Notes: generated by a model not told the origin, from the letters alone. A stretch of DNA of 64,000 nt from Agelas oroides (GCA_949130485.1 OX422200.1:4448274-4512273); one strand, 5' to 3'; shown: positions 10,601 to 23,532, counted from the stretch's first letter. Numbers and translations: made by a program.

Positions 10601-13600
10601 GCAAGCTGAAGTGATGCCGATAGCCTTCATCATATTGTTTTACTCTGCCATGCATGTACGTACATTTGTCGTGTCTCACACTCACATCCACAATTAATCA
10701 CCACTTCAGGCAATGAGTAAACTTCACCAGTTGGACTTGTTTGGATCCCGATTGGTTGTGGAGTTTGCCAGTCCAAGACACTCAATCACATTCGCAGAGG
10801 CTCAGACAGACAAGTACATATTATTAAAGCCGTATTAATGAGTTCTTTAACAAGAAGTAATTGCAAGATTTGTCGTTCAGCAGTTAGCCCCTCATCTCTG
10901 TGAGTGGTTTCTCTGAATGTATGGGTACAATGAATTGCAGTTCCATTCAAACGGAGAATATCCATGGGTTTTCATGTAAAAAAAAATTCCCGCAAATGCA
11001 AGGATTAAGCAAAGTGCTATATAGTTTCCAAAACCCGGCATAATCCAGGTCATGTAGTTTGCATAAAGATCCATCAACTGGAAATTGCTACACAGGATTT
11101 CAATTAGGAGGGAGGCAGTAAGGGGCATTCACCCCCTCCTTGAAAGCCAGTTGCCCTCCCCAGCCTGGGAAGTCTCTTCCATCACTAAAAGCTGTTGGTC
11201 ATTAAATGTGTCCAATATGGACAGTAAACACGTAATCATTTCTGTAGTCCATGTTAAACAGCAGTTCTTCTACTCCTTCTGTTCCATGCACTGCAAATCA
11301 CCTCAAGATCGTTAGACAGTTCATTAGGCAATTTTATTGTGATTTTCATGAAGTTTAATAAGCTGAGCTCCCCTACTAAACTACGTAGTCAAAAATACCT
11401 TCGGATGCCAGCCCACCTTATAAAGCCCAAAAGTTTACTGGTGAAGCATGCCCCCAGACGCCCCCAGATATTGGTCTTTTTACAAAACACTATCTTACTT
11501 CCTTGTCCCCCTTACTTTGGTATACTCTGCTTATGCCCCTCCTTAAAAAATTTGTAAATGAAATCCTACTACACTAAAGGTGTCACAGAATAGGCAACAG
11601 TCAAACAGATTGCAATCCACTGTCAAGTTACTTACATGACATTGTAGGTTATGGCAATTGTATCTTTTGTAACCAAGATGTTTGAGGAAACTTATTATCA
11701 GTACTACATCCTTTATTATGTGTGCATATACATGTAGGTGGGAGTGCAACCTCTCCAGTGTTCCTCCTAATGATGTAAAGGAGCCAGAAGACAAACCTTG
11801 TCCACCAGTGTCAAGGTTAGTTTGACCCACAGCTGATTGAAATGAATGATGCTTGTAGCCTTTATGTGTTAGCTAACAACCATGATACAAATACTAATAC
11901 TGATGCTTGATTTTGATGTTCAATCAGCTCTAGAGACCTATAATCTTAAAGAAACTCCACTCTTACCGCAGATCGAAGTAGCTAACCCACTGTTGTTTCT
12001 GTCTCCCTCCAGCCAATCAAACTTCATCATATTGTGCTCACTTAACAAGCTTAGACTCACCTTCTTTAGAGTCTTGTTGATCTATCACCCAATCTTGAGG
12101 GATATGTTTTTTAGCTGCATATGTAAGAGTATGGTCAGAGCAGAACCTTATTCCACAGGCCAGCTAGTCAAGATGCCCCATCACCCCCATCCCTCCACTA
12201 CCTGTTTCCCCCTCCTACCCCAACCACTCTTGACAACATTGCCAATGCCCTTGCCTGTGTACCAAAGTTCTATGTACAGGTAAACACTAAGACCTTCCTT
12301 ATCTTATTTACACTTCTAATTTTGTTTTCTTATGAGAGTACATACAAGGGGGCATAAAAGTGCTGAATAGAGAAATGTAAAATGCACAGAAGTTTGTACT
12401 TTGCAACCTTGAGGCATTTCTGGGAGTTGCTGCATGAGTAGAGGAGGTTGGGCACAGTCATGTGACATACTAGTGTAGCACTTTGAATTTTATTGTAATG
12501 TTTATGAGTATCTCAGGCATTAGTTGAAAGCTCTATGGTCCTGTTCAAACCCTGGGTTTATTAGGCGGTAGGGCTGCAGGACAAGTCTTGGCGGCCAACT
12601 TCTAGGACCACAAGACACATGCCAAGCCATTACTCCTTCCTGCTCAACCACACCTTTTTACTTGTTCACTTCCTGCTTGTGTTACACTTTCAGTTTCTTC
12701 CTCCCACCCTTCCCCATTACTCTCCCCCATCTCCCTCCCGTAGGTTCTTCACCTCATGAACAAGATGAACCTTCCACCTCCCTTTGGTCCACCCACCCCC
12801 AGACCCCCTCTTGTAAGCAAACCGTTGTACTGTGAGAGCGTCCTCTGTGGCACCACATTCAAGAGTAAATTCTAATAATAAGCAGCTATCAACCCTCACT
12901 CTGTTCTTAGGATGTAGATACCAGTCTCTTTCCAGGTTTATTAATGCCAGCAACATACAGGATAGATAGGGTATTGCACAGGGTCAAGGCTTTTAGGAGA
13001 TCATAAAAGCACAATACATCTTCTCACCACGTTGGGCAAATTGAAAGACAAGAACAAGGGCGGAGAAAATGGCTTCTGCACCTGACACTTTCTTCTGGTG
13101 GACAGTTTGGGGATGAGGTACCCCTTTTCCATCATGAAGGCATTCAAGAATCATGGATTCAAGTACTTTGGTAAGCATGGAAGTGACAGTGATTTCCCAC
13201 TAACTATTGGTGTCTAGAGGAACCCTACCACCCCCAACTTCAGTAACTTGGGCACTATTTCAGTTAAGATACTAGATGTACATATGCACAGTGTATTGCT
13301 CATGCCAAATTCGTATGTGTGCATACCTACCGGTAATTGAAATAATCTTTGAACCTTCAAAAAACATTTCCTCACTTCCTAGGGACTCAGGCAGGAGTTC
13401 CACAAGTTACTGTTTTGTGTTCGGCTGGACAGGGAACTGTTCATCACTTGTCACACTGATCATGATTTCCCTGAAATGCTTCTGCCATATAACTAGTATG
13501 ATATCTGAATTCAAGCTTCACCCACAATGCAGGAGCAAGACATCAGTTTATCTGAATAGTAAGCACGCCTTCACCTGCTTTATGCTTGTGCACATCATTA

Positions 13601-16518
13601 GCCCAAAGCACCGTAGAACACTCAATGCACATAACAATGATTTTGAATGTAGGCATATAGAACATATGATGCCACATAAACAGGGAATCCCATCTCGAAT
13701 CATTGTGAGGGGTGAGGGTGGGGGAACACCATTTTCCCACACTTGTTGGCGCACAAATTTTTTATTCAGCTGTTGGGTATACACTTGAATTAGATGTCCA
13801 TCGCTTTTTCTGGATGTGGGGGTTATTTAAATTATGTTATTTTGAACCCTCTATCTTTCTTCTTGGAGTTAACTAGTAGTCTAAACAGCATCCCAGCAAG
13901 ATGCTCATAGAACCTAAAATTTAGTACTGCAGATTGCCCTTAGCTAAAACACTTTTGAGTTTAGTGCTATACTTAATAATAATATACCAATACGTAATTA
14001 TGTGCAGTAGAATAGATATACCATAAGTAACATAGAATTCATATTAGTGCTACAAGTTACATATATCTGAACACGCAACAATAAAAATTGGAAGTTTATG
14101 GTCATTCAGAAAAATTAATATATATAATGACATTAATACATGCATAGAGAACCCAGCTTCACTTCCCACTTGGCAATAGATCCAACTGTCATCACCATAA
14201 ATTTAACTTAATGGTTCAACAAAGTATATTGTAAATGGTATGTGTAACACCCAAGCAGCTACCACAGTGAAGTTGCTATCTATGTACAGCATATTGGTGA
14301 AACTACTGATTTCCTGCCAGAAAACCTACCTGTGCCCCCTATGTACAGTTTCTTACTTCATTACATTATCTACTAGGACAGAAACTATTCACAACTCTTG
14401 CTCCTTGTATTGTACTTTTGTGTTCTCCCAGCCCCCTGATACCACTCCTACCCATCTACCCCTGCACCACCCTTCTTCCCCCTCTTCTGGTGAAGAGGAA
14501 GGCTCGGAGATTGAAAGTGATGAAGACACAAGGAGAAAACTCACAACCAGGTACATTATAGCATAAGTAGCAGTTGTGGGTGATTGAGGGATATGATTCA
14601 TTACTCATACATTTATGTTAGACTGTCAGAACCCAGGCGGTTGGTAAAGCGGCGTGCTGTCACATTTCAGCAAGTGAAGGACCTTATACCTGCTACAAAA
14701 AGACATCGCAAAACCTCCAAGGCTGAAAAGCACTCCAGTGTAAGTTTGCTTATACAATCTGTGGGTTAATATACTGATATCTATATCGAGCATTTGCTGT
14801 TGCTGTTAAAGTTGGCAAGTTGTTTATTTCTCCTGTAATCGCCATCCACATTCCAGTTACCTAAAAGAATTGAGATCCATGTTCCAGCAGAGATAATCCC
14901 CTCCTCCGTGTTGCAGCCTGCTCATGAAATTACCTTCATTGAACAGAAACAGCCAATGTTACTCACAAGCTCAAACCAGAGTAGTATGTATGCACAAGAA
15001 TGGAAGTTGCCAACCATGGAAAGTAGTCCACACATGAGCACACTCTCTGTAAATGTTGAGATAACACCTAGTACTGCAGCAGACAGTAAACCTAGTTCAG
15101 CAAAAGAGATGACTGCTAGTGATGTGAAAGAGCAGGGACACAATGCTGGAGTTTTGGAAGGTGGTGAGGATGAGAATGGAGGTGAAAAAAGAGTTTTTAT
15201 TTCACTGGCTGAGCTAAAAGCTCACAGCCTTACAGAAGAAGGTACCAGTATATACATACAGTTTGACTCATTCTAATTCTAGATACTTGCAAACATGCAC
15301 ATATACCTACATGTAGAAGCAATCAATACTAGGGATTGTTGTTAACAGTCACATTTCAAAGATTGTCTGATGTATGTGTATCTTTTCAGAGAGACGTGAG
15401 GAGCATGTGTTCAGCAATTACTCAATGGGTGAGCCTTCCCTGCGGCTTTATATCAAAAACCTCTCCAGGCAGGCAACAGAGGACGATCTACACTACATTT
15501 TTGGGAGATACATTGACTGGACATCTGAGGATGAGAAGAACATGTGTGTGCTTTACTGTTTGGCAACTAAAATTTTTGAAAACTCAACACCATGTAAACA
15601 GTGTAATACCAATTATGCATAAAATACTGTCATCATAGTCTTGTTCCTAAGCTTCTACCTAGCTTTTGTTGCATATTGTATAGTATGTGACGGAAGCTGG
15701 GTAGGATCCTGGTGTACTCATTGTTCTTCAAGGGAGGAGGACTCATGCAAACATATTGTTGTTTCCAAAAGCTCAGCATAATTCATGTCGTATGATATTA
15801 CATTCCACTTCCACCGTCTTTGTGGACACAGTGTGTCAGTCAATCTTAGTCCTGAATGCATGCTCATCTAATGTTTATTTGTTTTCTGTACAGGTTTGAT
15901 ATACGACTGATGCAGTTGGGCCGAATGAAGGGCCAGGCATTTGTGGGCATGCCAAGTGAAACAGCAGCTATTAGAGCTGTGAAGGAGACCAATGGCTATT
16001 TACTACATGGAAAGCCAATGGTTGTGGTAAGCACCCAGTAGTTGTGACTTATGTATGACTAAGTGCTCCTGATTCAAGGCGACGGTATGGCTTGATCACT
16101 TACGGCAAACTCACATACATTGAGATCAGGGGAGCATACAAGACCTCGTTATTCTGAGGATACAGATAGCTATACTGCGCAACTCGATTTCAACGCCTTT
16201 ATGCATTTTAGTGCCCGATTCGCGATTGACAACGGTACATTAGACACTGATAATTTTCAGGCGCGCCAGTGGGGCACAGCCTCTAGTTGCTAGGGCACGT
16301 GCCCCAGTGTGCCCCAGCTTGGCTACACCACTGCTTTGTATGCTACCTTATATGCATCAAGCAGCGCCATGGAGGTGTCAGTTGCTGCCCTTCCACCCAT
16401 GGTCTTCTCTTTACGTTACATGACGTTATAACGATCTAAATACAGACCATTATAAAATTGTCTTCTCAATTTTCAGCAATTTGCAAGAGCTACCAAACCT
16501 AAGGACAAAGATAAGTGA
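7615..16518 (+). CDS. RNPC3: RNPC3, U11/U12 snRNP 65K protein, copy A
   Basis: Exons by splice sites and phase: 7615-7785, 10549-10596, 10710-10813, 12159-12279, 12744-12812, 14432-14550, 14622-14739, 14857-15241, 15390-15543, 15894-16026, 16477-16518 (1464 nt, about 487 aa; the human protein is 517 aa). Two RRMs are clear. RRM1 has LLVRHFPRWLSEEEK in exon 1, CAFAAFATLEDANR in exon 2 and LHQLDLFGSRLVVEFA in exon 3. RRM2 has LYIKNLSRQATEDDLHYIFG, FDIRLMQLGRMKGQAFVG and GKPMVVQFARATKPKDK at the C-terminus. Between them lie the conserved LDNIANALACVPKFYVQ and MNKMNLPPPFGPPTPRPP segments, an acidic Ser/Glu stretch and a basic stretch. In other animals the protein binds U12 snRNA and bridges U11 and U12 in the minor spliceosome (known for the family). 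All exons are open; introns are GT-AG. The gene converges on SIAE, with 175 bp between stop codons. Confidence 0.93.
8400..8770 (-). repeat. dispersed repeat with A-tail on minus strand
   Basis: A poly(T) tract followed by CGAGCATAACCGCACCCCAA and further shared blocks through GTGAGCAAGCAGCAAAGGCA, then a GTGGAACAGG...GTGAAGTAAAGCT block. The same order of blocks recurs at 36300-36680, and the last block again at 63250-63350. The A-rich tail and repeat length suggest a SINE or a non-autonomous element, but I cannot identify tRNA-like A and B boxes. Confidence 0.6.
9051..9204. mobile_element. long near-perfect hairpin in RNPC3 intron 1
   Basis: A ~70-bp stem runs from GACTTGTAGCTCAGTGTGGC through GTAGCTAATAGACCTA, then returns as the reverse complement to GAGCTGCAAGTC after a loop of about 15 bp at 9120-9135. 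Only a few mismatches are seen. MITE-like; it lies in the segment missing from copy B. Confidence 0.7.
12813..13800 (-). pseudogene. LINE reverse-transcriptase relic in RNPC3 intron 5, copy A
   Basis: Minus-strand remnants include VTSMLTKVLESMILEC (13150-13190) and SGAEAIFS, typical of the N-terminal part of non-LTR reverse transcriptases, then a NRVRVDSCLLLEFTLE segment. The frame is broken many times. Compared with copy B, this copy lacks the part encoding the downstream RT motifs; the join near 12830-12860 has the short direct repeat CACCA. The plus-strand 170-codon open frame at 13276-13788 is antisense to this relic. Confidence 0.65.
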
Positions 16519-16693
16519 GCTGAACTGGCAACTCATCTAATCTCACACACTAATATCTCTAACATCTACATATATTCTGTGCATCTGACAATATACAAAC
16601 AACTCAATGTTATATGTATATACATATGCTGTGTACATATAGCCAAGTGTTGACACATCCAACCCAGTAGCAGCTTTTCTGTGTATGTATACT
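16519..16693. other. shared 3' intergenic region of RNPC3 and SIAE
   Basis: A 175-bp AT-rich spacer between two convergent stop codons, so the two 3' untranslated regions must be very short or overlap. No canonical AATAAA was seen on either strand. Confidence 0.6.
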
Positions 16694-17083
16694 CTAATCT
16701 AGGTTCATAATGAAGGGAGGGGATGGTAAATTGTCACTGTAGATAGGACACTTCTTGAAGGTACAAGGATCCGTGCGCCAGCAATAGCGAATCATGGTAG
16801 CCTTTTCCATACTAGGGCAGTTGAGAAACTCGACCATGACTGAACTGTCATCTGCCTTCACTGCTGTACCTTCTATCCACTGAGACATAGTACCATTCAC
16901 TGTAGCACAGCCAATCTCAAATCCATAGGGATACCGCAGCTCAAGTCCATTTGTTGCTAGTTTATCAAAGCTCACTGCAACTTGGACAATTGCTGAGCTA
17001 CCTATGAAGCTAGTGGATGAGCATGCATTCATATTGGGGGCAACCCAAGAAAATGTGTATGTGTGTGTATGTACATTGCATGT

Positions 17084-17121
<38 letters not shown>

Positions 17122-17133
17122 ACATTGCATGTG

Positions 17134-17183
<50 letters not shown>

Positions 17184-18226
17184 AACAGATAGATGTGGTT
17201 CAGTGCATGAAAGTGTGCTTAAGCTGTATGTACAAACATGTATTATTCCCCAGTACACATTGTAACTGCTATACAGCATAGGTATAGTACAATTAAGATT
17301 GCCAATCTTACAACATGTCTTACTGATTTCTCTTACCTTAGTTTGGCTTCTGTAGCAATAGGTCCGGTGTAGTAGACATCAGTATCCCCATAAGCAACAG
17401 CTCTCCCTGCCAGTGTCAGCCTTGCTCCTACATCCTGCTTATCCCTCGGGTGAATGCTTCCATAGGGAGAGGTAGGATCACCCAGGTCCATGGCAACTGC
17501 CATGAAAACATTCTTCATGCGAGGGTTTGGTACATAACCATAGTCTGCTGTCTGGGCCCAGCGGATAACTGGGAACCCACCTACTGTGACGTTGCTGTTC
17601 CCATTGGCAGCAAGCTGCATAAAAATAAGAGCAAAATGTGTATTTCTGCACCCAATGAGCCCTAGAAACACATAACGTCACTGAGTTCAGCAAGAATTTA
17701 TGGATGGGTTAATCGTATGTACACATTTTGAGGAGAAACTATTGGGTTAAGTTTATAACACTTGCTCATCAAGCAGTGGGAGGCTTGCTCGCACTCACTC
17801 CACAATGACATCTGTACTGAGTTTCAAACACTTGTAGACCCTAGCTAAGTAAAGTCGTTTCTTATAACATGATACCCCACCATTGATTACTGCAAGAGCG
17901 CATAAGAATGGGAGGCTTGAGAAAGAGCGTGTAACTCCCGTAGTCCGGTCAAAATTACTGAACTATACTAAAAACAGAACACCCGGTCATGTGCATGCTT
18001 AGCAACAATGGGTTATGTCTACCCACAGCTGCGCAGTACATGTTACACTTTTTAGTACTAGTGGTAAATTCCGACCAGTTTCAGGAGTTACACACTCTTA
18101 CTCAAACCGCCTGTTCTTATGCGCTCTTGTTAGTTAGAACCCAAACATCAAAAGTAGAAGCTTCAATATATACGTCTACAGCACTGGAGCAACACACATT
18201 TTGGTTTTATTTCTCATGTATGCATG

Positions 18227-18264
<38 letters not shown>

Positions 18265-21200
18265 TGGGGGGGGTGTGGGACTGGTATGAAGGTTGGTGCC
18301 TGCCATCTTAGCTGGTTCAATGGAAAGAGATCCAACCCGAATACATTTCCTGTTCTGCTATTCATTTACCTTTGTTGCAAAGAAAGAGCAGAACATGTTC
18401 TACAGCAGTGGCATAGCCACACCCAGGCATGTACAGGCCATGTGCCCAAGAGATATGCAGTCGAAAAACCAAGTTTCGACAATCAAGCAGCTAGCTTAAG
18501 AGTGAACATGTGTCTACTGATTCCTCAAAGCTCTCCCACCAGCTCTACCTTTCTGCCATGCATGTGTTTTTTTTTTGGAGTTCAGGTTTGAGGAGGCATG
18601 CATACTAGATATGACATTTCCACATAAACCTAATTAGTTAGCGTTATAACTCAGGTCGCAATTTAGGAGTTAGCTGGAATTTACTCTGTGGAGTAGGGGT
18701 GATGTATTCCTTGATTGTCATGATTGTTACCGTGTGCTACATACAATATTTAATGAACAGTAGATCATGGACTAACACAGCAGTTGGCAAAATTTTTATT
18801 TGCAATCACACCCTAGTGATCTTGCTGAAGGGATAGGGATAGATCATGGCATTCCATAACACTGAATTTTGATGGAGAGGTTGGAGCAACTGGTGTGAAA
18901 CTACAGAACATTACAAAAGTGAGATCAAACCGTTAAATTTTGCCAACTACCATGATATATATCATTGAACATCTAATCAGCAATAGTACATACCTGCACA
19001 AATCCAAATGGGAACAAGGGGTTAGTCTGTCCCCCTGAATACTGGTACCACTTAGCCCTCCAGTCGTCAATCATGGTAGGGAAGGTACAGTTGTAAGTGT
19101 ATGGGGCACCTGGAACAACAAGTGATGCCAGATTTATTATGTGATTCACATGCGACACACTGGTAACAGTTGCATATACACCAACTAAAAGCTAATTTTT
19201 GGTCATGCACACATCCTCTGTGGTTATTCATTTTGTAATACACACCAGCATACCATAGCATGCTACAGGAGGATAGAACCTATATTCTTGCATAGCTCAG
19301 TCCCATGGTACAGGTAAAATACAATGTCTCAAGCGAAGCTTAATAAATGAGTAAGAATGTCAGTACAACTAGTTCATTGATCGAGTCCATAATTGTTCCA
19401 TGCTGCATACGTACATGTACCTGCATTTGCTTCTCCCTGATACCAAATGGCTCCTTTAATGGTCATATTGAGGAAGGGGTAGATCATGGCATTCCATAAC
19501 ACTGAATGTTGATGGGGGTCCGGATCAGCTTGCTTAAAACTACAGAAATATACCATGAAAAGTGATAGTTGCCAGTGGTTTCTTGTAACTTCTAGCCTGT
19601 TTCTATCTGTCCACACCTTTGTGTAATGTTGCATTTCGCAAGCGCATCAGGTGAAGACCATGCCTCAACAGGGGTGCCACCCCAGTCTGTGTCCACCAGG
19701 CCAATGGGATATCCCAAGTATTCATTTAGATCTCGGCCAAACGTCCAACACACCGCAGAAAAGTAGGTCCAGGCACTCCCATTCACACTGTCTGTAGCAT
19801 AATCACAAGAAGAAAGTTTGCTACATCTCACTAATGTGGGTGGAGTTTGTACAACACACTATTCAAATGGATGGTGGAAGAGCATAATAGTATGGTCTTA
19901 CCTGGTCCAGCAACTGCCCACTGTTGTTCAACTGACAGGAGCTCCTCCTCGGGAGTATCGGAAGATTTTAGGGCAGCTGTGAAAAGCCGGACCTGGGGGA
20001 AGGCGGCTGCCTTTGCTATCTCCTCACTGGCATTGAACACCTGTGAGGAGGGACGGTGAACTTTCAAGAATTCATTCCACACTGGTAAAATAGTACAATA
20101 TCAAGAAATAGTGTCTGCCTTCATTGGTTACCTCCACATCATTTACTGTACTGCCTGCTTTCCTGTATAACAGCATACACTACAGCATAAATAGGTTGGC
20201 ATACTTCGAGGGTTACTAAAAGACAACACAAACTAGCTTTTTGTGGAGATTACGGTAGTGGTTATACAATAAGACGCTTTAGGATAGCCCAGGCCTCCCC
20301 TGTTTTTGTTATTTGGTTTTAATATCCGTCATGAAAATTGGGACAATGGAGAACTATGTCAGACAGCAGATTTCGGCACCATTTGTTTCAAGCTGTGTTT
20401 GCACAAATGATCTATCCTTCAAGATGTGTGTGTGTGTTTTAGGTGGTCAAGAGTCCACGCAGTTGTCAAGACCACTGTTGCTGCTCCTGTCTTCATATGA
20501 GAATGCTGTGAAAGCCAGGTCTAGCTTGAAGCATTTGAATATGGTTAGATTCAAGTATCTGTAGCAAAATGAACGCAGGATGCTATCAAGACCTGAGTTG
20601 TACCATACTAAATATCTATCTGTGCTTTCTGAAATCCTGAGAGGTTTCAAGCTAGACCCAGCTTTCATAGCAATGTCACATGACTACAGTAACAGTAACA
20701 GCGGTTTTGACAACTGTGTGAACTCTTGACTGCCTGAAATATACACATCTTGAACGATAGGTCGTTTGCACAAACACAGTTTGGAACAGATGGTGCCACC
20801 AACTTTCATAACGGATATCACTAGAAGATACAACGTACAAATAGAAAATCCGTATACCCACACAACCTCCTCTGGCTAGCTTGCTGCAAGTTTGTAGGTG
20901 CCATGGATTGATAATTCAACCATGTATGTTAACAACCAGACAGTCTTTGCACACTCAAGCATTGCTGCTGCTACATGATTTCCATTATTCATTGTACCAC
21001 ACTAGCAGGACTGCATTGCAAAGATGAATGTGTATGTCTGTCTATTTGTGGCCATATACCATAAATTTTACATGAGCACATTTAAATATTTCACAGAGCT
21101 TCATGTAGCTAGGTGAATGCTACTGCCATAGTGCAGCATTGGCGACCTGAAGTGAGGACAACTGAAGTTGAAGCACACATGGCAATTACTTGTGCTTTGT

Positions 21201-23332
21201 ACAGCTATTGACCTTCAACAGCAGGTTGATCACAACGGTGTAAATTATGGACAGTGGTTGAGGTCGCTTCAGGTAAGGACCATGCATAAAAGGCGCTCAT
21301 AAACGCCGGAAACTCAGCTCATGATTTGAGCATGAAGCTTAGTCCATGCATGTGTAGCCACAGTAGCTGGAGGAATGACTGCAATTTGTTGGCATGTGTG
21401 ATACCTAGCTATCTCTGGTGAGGACTTAGCTACTTATAAATTATCAAGTTTGGCTTATAGTAGATAGAGATAAATCTTGCTACATGCTATGAAAAGTAGC
21501 AAATCAGCAGTGTGCTGCTTGCTCAGACTCGCCCCACAATGATCAATCATCTGACTAGTTACAAACCAGCTGGATAGAATTTTAAGACTAGTGTTCCCAC
21601 ACACCATCCTTCATGGTTACCTGTGGGACTGTGAACTGCATGTTGCTCTGCCCACTGCACAACCACACATCTCCAAAGAGTACATCATTGAGGGTTGCGG
21701 TGCCATACTTCTGTGAGGTGGCACTAATCATGTGAGCCATATTGCTCATGGTAGGTGGGAGAGTCACAGACCATCTGCACATGCCATTAATATCTGTAGA
21801 AAAGAGTAGAAATAAGTGCAGTGCCCATACTGACTATGTTTGGTAGGGAACTAAAATTGAGATTCTATATACCAACATCTCATAATTTATTGTGTGTGCT
21901 CTTACAGAATTACCATTTTGTTGCTGTCACAGGCTCCAGGTTTAGACCTAGCTATGCTTTATTAGTGGCTTGTTTTGTGTTGCAAAGCAAGTGAATTGTG
22001 GCATTAAAGGATCTCTATTATACTCATTCATCTTGGTTGAACATTAATTATTAGTGGCATAACAGTATGGAGTACTATGTTCATAGCTATGATTCTTATA
22101 CATAATACACATACCACTACACTACTGTTTAAGATTATAATTATATGGTGGCCTTAGTCTGCATCTGAAAGCATGTCACTGTGTATCACAGCAAAATGTA
22201 CTTGGAGTGGCTAGTGCACAACTCATGAGAAAACACAAACATGGTGAGTAAACAGATGAGTACCCTCTCTCTGCAAAAGCCATCTCAGGTGACACACTTA
22301 GATGTACTCTTTGTAACTGTACAAGTTGATTTTAGGGTTACTAACCTAGGTGAATTTTTTTCCATACCTTAAGTTTATACTGCTACTATAGCAGTCCTGA
22401 GCTAACAAGTGGTTAGTTTAAACAATGTGCTCAATGACGTTGTGATGTCATAGTTATCAGACCAAGACACGCATGCGCTCACCAGATGAAAGATGCCGAA
22501 GAGCGAGTTTTACATAGGTTCAACCATACCAAACCTTCTCAACTTTTGAATGTTATGAGCTCCCTAATAATCTGTTCTTGAGAAAATTGAATGGGAAAAC
22601 CTCTCTGCAAGTGAGCGGAAAACTTTAGAGACTAGAGGTGCTCAGAAAGGTACTTACCCCCTGCGTGTCTATGCAACAATTGACTTAATGTTGTATTTTG
22701 CATGTAGCTGTACATCAATCTTGTGTACACTTTGACTTTGCCCATTTAGCTGTCCACATGATTTGGAAGTCTGTCTAATATCACCAGGAAATTTAGAAAG
22801 TTTACACATGACAATGAATGATCACAATCTTTGCATCCAGTTAGTGCATGTGCACCTTAAAGTGGCCAAGGTGGTTGATTCTGTTTTGATGTACACCAGG
22901 TGCTCTACTTTGCACCTCTAGCTAGTCAAATTGCATGAGAAATCAGTGGATATATCAGGCAATCCCCCATTGGCTAAATTTCAGGTTGATACTCTAGTAC
23001 CACTCACCAGGATTGAGTGTGGCAGTGTACATCTTCCCTCCAAACATGACCTCAACACTGTCATCACATGCTGGAAGAAAGCCCCACACATTGGCTGAGT
23101 GGGGTGCCCTCTGAAGCACCATGTGGTCACCATAGTAGTTTGCAAAGCGTAGGGTGGCTTCAACAACTGTGAATAAGTGAGTTTGAAATCGATGAAGAAC
23201 ACCAGCCACGGACTTACAACACACACCAGGCTATAATTTATGATTTAAAAACTGAAGGAACTCACTTGAGTTTGTCATGCCTGTACTAGCCAGGGCTAAA
23301 AACAGCAACAGAGAGGTTGAAAATCGATCCAT
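16694..23332 (-). CDS. SIAE: sialate O-acetylesterase, copy A
   Basis: Exons from the 5' end: 23332-23266, 23166-23008, 21793-21621, 20040-19902, 19791-19617, 19539-19421, 19109-18994, 17614-17337, 17009-16694 (1542 nt, about 513 aa; human SIAE is 523 aa). A signal peptide (MDRFSTSLLLFLALASTGM) points to a secreted or lysosomal product. Family signatures: NYYGDHMVLQRAP, DVLFGDVWLCSGQSNMQFTV with the nucleophile serine of GQSN, YPIGLVDTDWGGTPVEAWSS, HSVLWNAMIYPFLNMTIKG, AIWYQGEANAG and GSIHPRDK with the catalytic histidine. The enzyme removes acetyl esters from sialic acids (known for the family). The usual WYQGESN motif reads GEAN here. The last exon's acceptor (CCACTAG) has a weak pyrimidine tract because a GT repeat abuts it. 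All frames are open. Confidence 0.93.
17063..17182. repeat. (GT)n microsatellite beside SIAE last exon
   Basis: Two GT runs separated by GTACATTGCATG lie within the intron just upstream of the last SIAE exon. Copy B (54671-54757) is much shorter. A second GT run sits at 18226-18261, followed by a G tract. Confidence 0.9.
18826..18906 (-). pseudogene. duplicated SIAE exon 6 fragment in intron 7
   Basis: Minus-strand copy of the start of exon 6: a CTGTAG acceptor, diverged sequence, then a match to the SVLWNAMIYP coding segment (shared GATCATGGCATTCCATAACA on the plus strand). It has a +1 shift relative to exon 6 and no clear donor, so it is a dead exon. The same relic exists in copy B at about 56395-56475, so it arose before the block was duplicated. 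Confidence 0.75.
20313..20860. mobile_element. foldback-like inverted repeat in SIAE intron 3, copy A
   Basis: Left arm about 20313-20570 and right arm about 20585-20860 are inverted copies. Shared blocks include ATATCCGT(C/T)ATGAAA, TTCAAGATGTGTATAT/TTCAAGATGTGTGTGT, GTCAAGAGTCCAC, AGGTCTAGCTTGAA and CATCCTGCGTTCATTTTGCT. There is almost no spacer. Copy B has the same structure at 57885-58430, and a single arm lies at 44371-44470 outside the duplication. Confidence 0.75.
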
Positions 23333-23466
23333 TGCAAATGTTGCAGCCGCCAATTAGCTTTCGAGCACGAACCAATGTAGGTCAGTCTTGCAGAAAAGAC
23401 GACTTCCAGCCACGCCCCCAAAAGGCGAACGTCTGGGCACATGACTGACTGCAGCATGGTCTGATC

Positions 23467-23522
23467 TAGTCTCGTGCCCCGCCCGCGCGCGCCTCCCAGG
23501 GTGGGGTCTGGGGAGGAGACTA
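23467..23522. mobile_element. 56-bp palindromic MITE, TAGTCTCG family
   Basis: Begins TAGTCTCGTGCCCC and ends GGGGAGGAGACTA. It is bracketed by a perfect 9-bp duplication GGTCTGATC (23458-23466 and 23523-23531). Copy B of the duplication carries GGTCTGATC once, uninterrupted, near 61467-61475. The element is therefore specific to copy A. Confidence 0.88.
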
Positions 23523-23532
23523 GGTCTGATCT

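Larger units (their letters stand above)
8360..23466. repeat. segmental duplication, copy A
   Basis: A block carrying RNPC3 exons 2-11 and all of SIAE. It matches copy B (about 45310-61470) in the same orientation through exons, introns, microsatellites and the inverted repeat in the SIAE intron. Exons are nearly identical and introns differ mainly by small indels and a few large insertions or deletions. The right-hand homology stops at the GGTCTGATC target of the MITE at 23467. Confidence 0.9.

Noticed and set aside
13276-13788. 170-codon plus-strand open frame, with a near-copy at 50872-51378
   Set aside because: It is antisense to a LINE relic in an RNPC3 intron, has no motif, and owes its conservation to the segmental duplication.
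7786-16476. U12-type introns in the U12-snRNP gene itself
   Set aside because: All ten introns begin GT and end AG, and none has the extended ATATCCTT/GTATCCTT donor.
16694-17280. Several open frames of His/Thr or Cys/Val repeats
   Set aside because: They are translations of the GT/CA microsatellite. Only the part up to 17009 on the minus strand is SIAE coding sequence.
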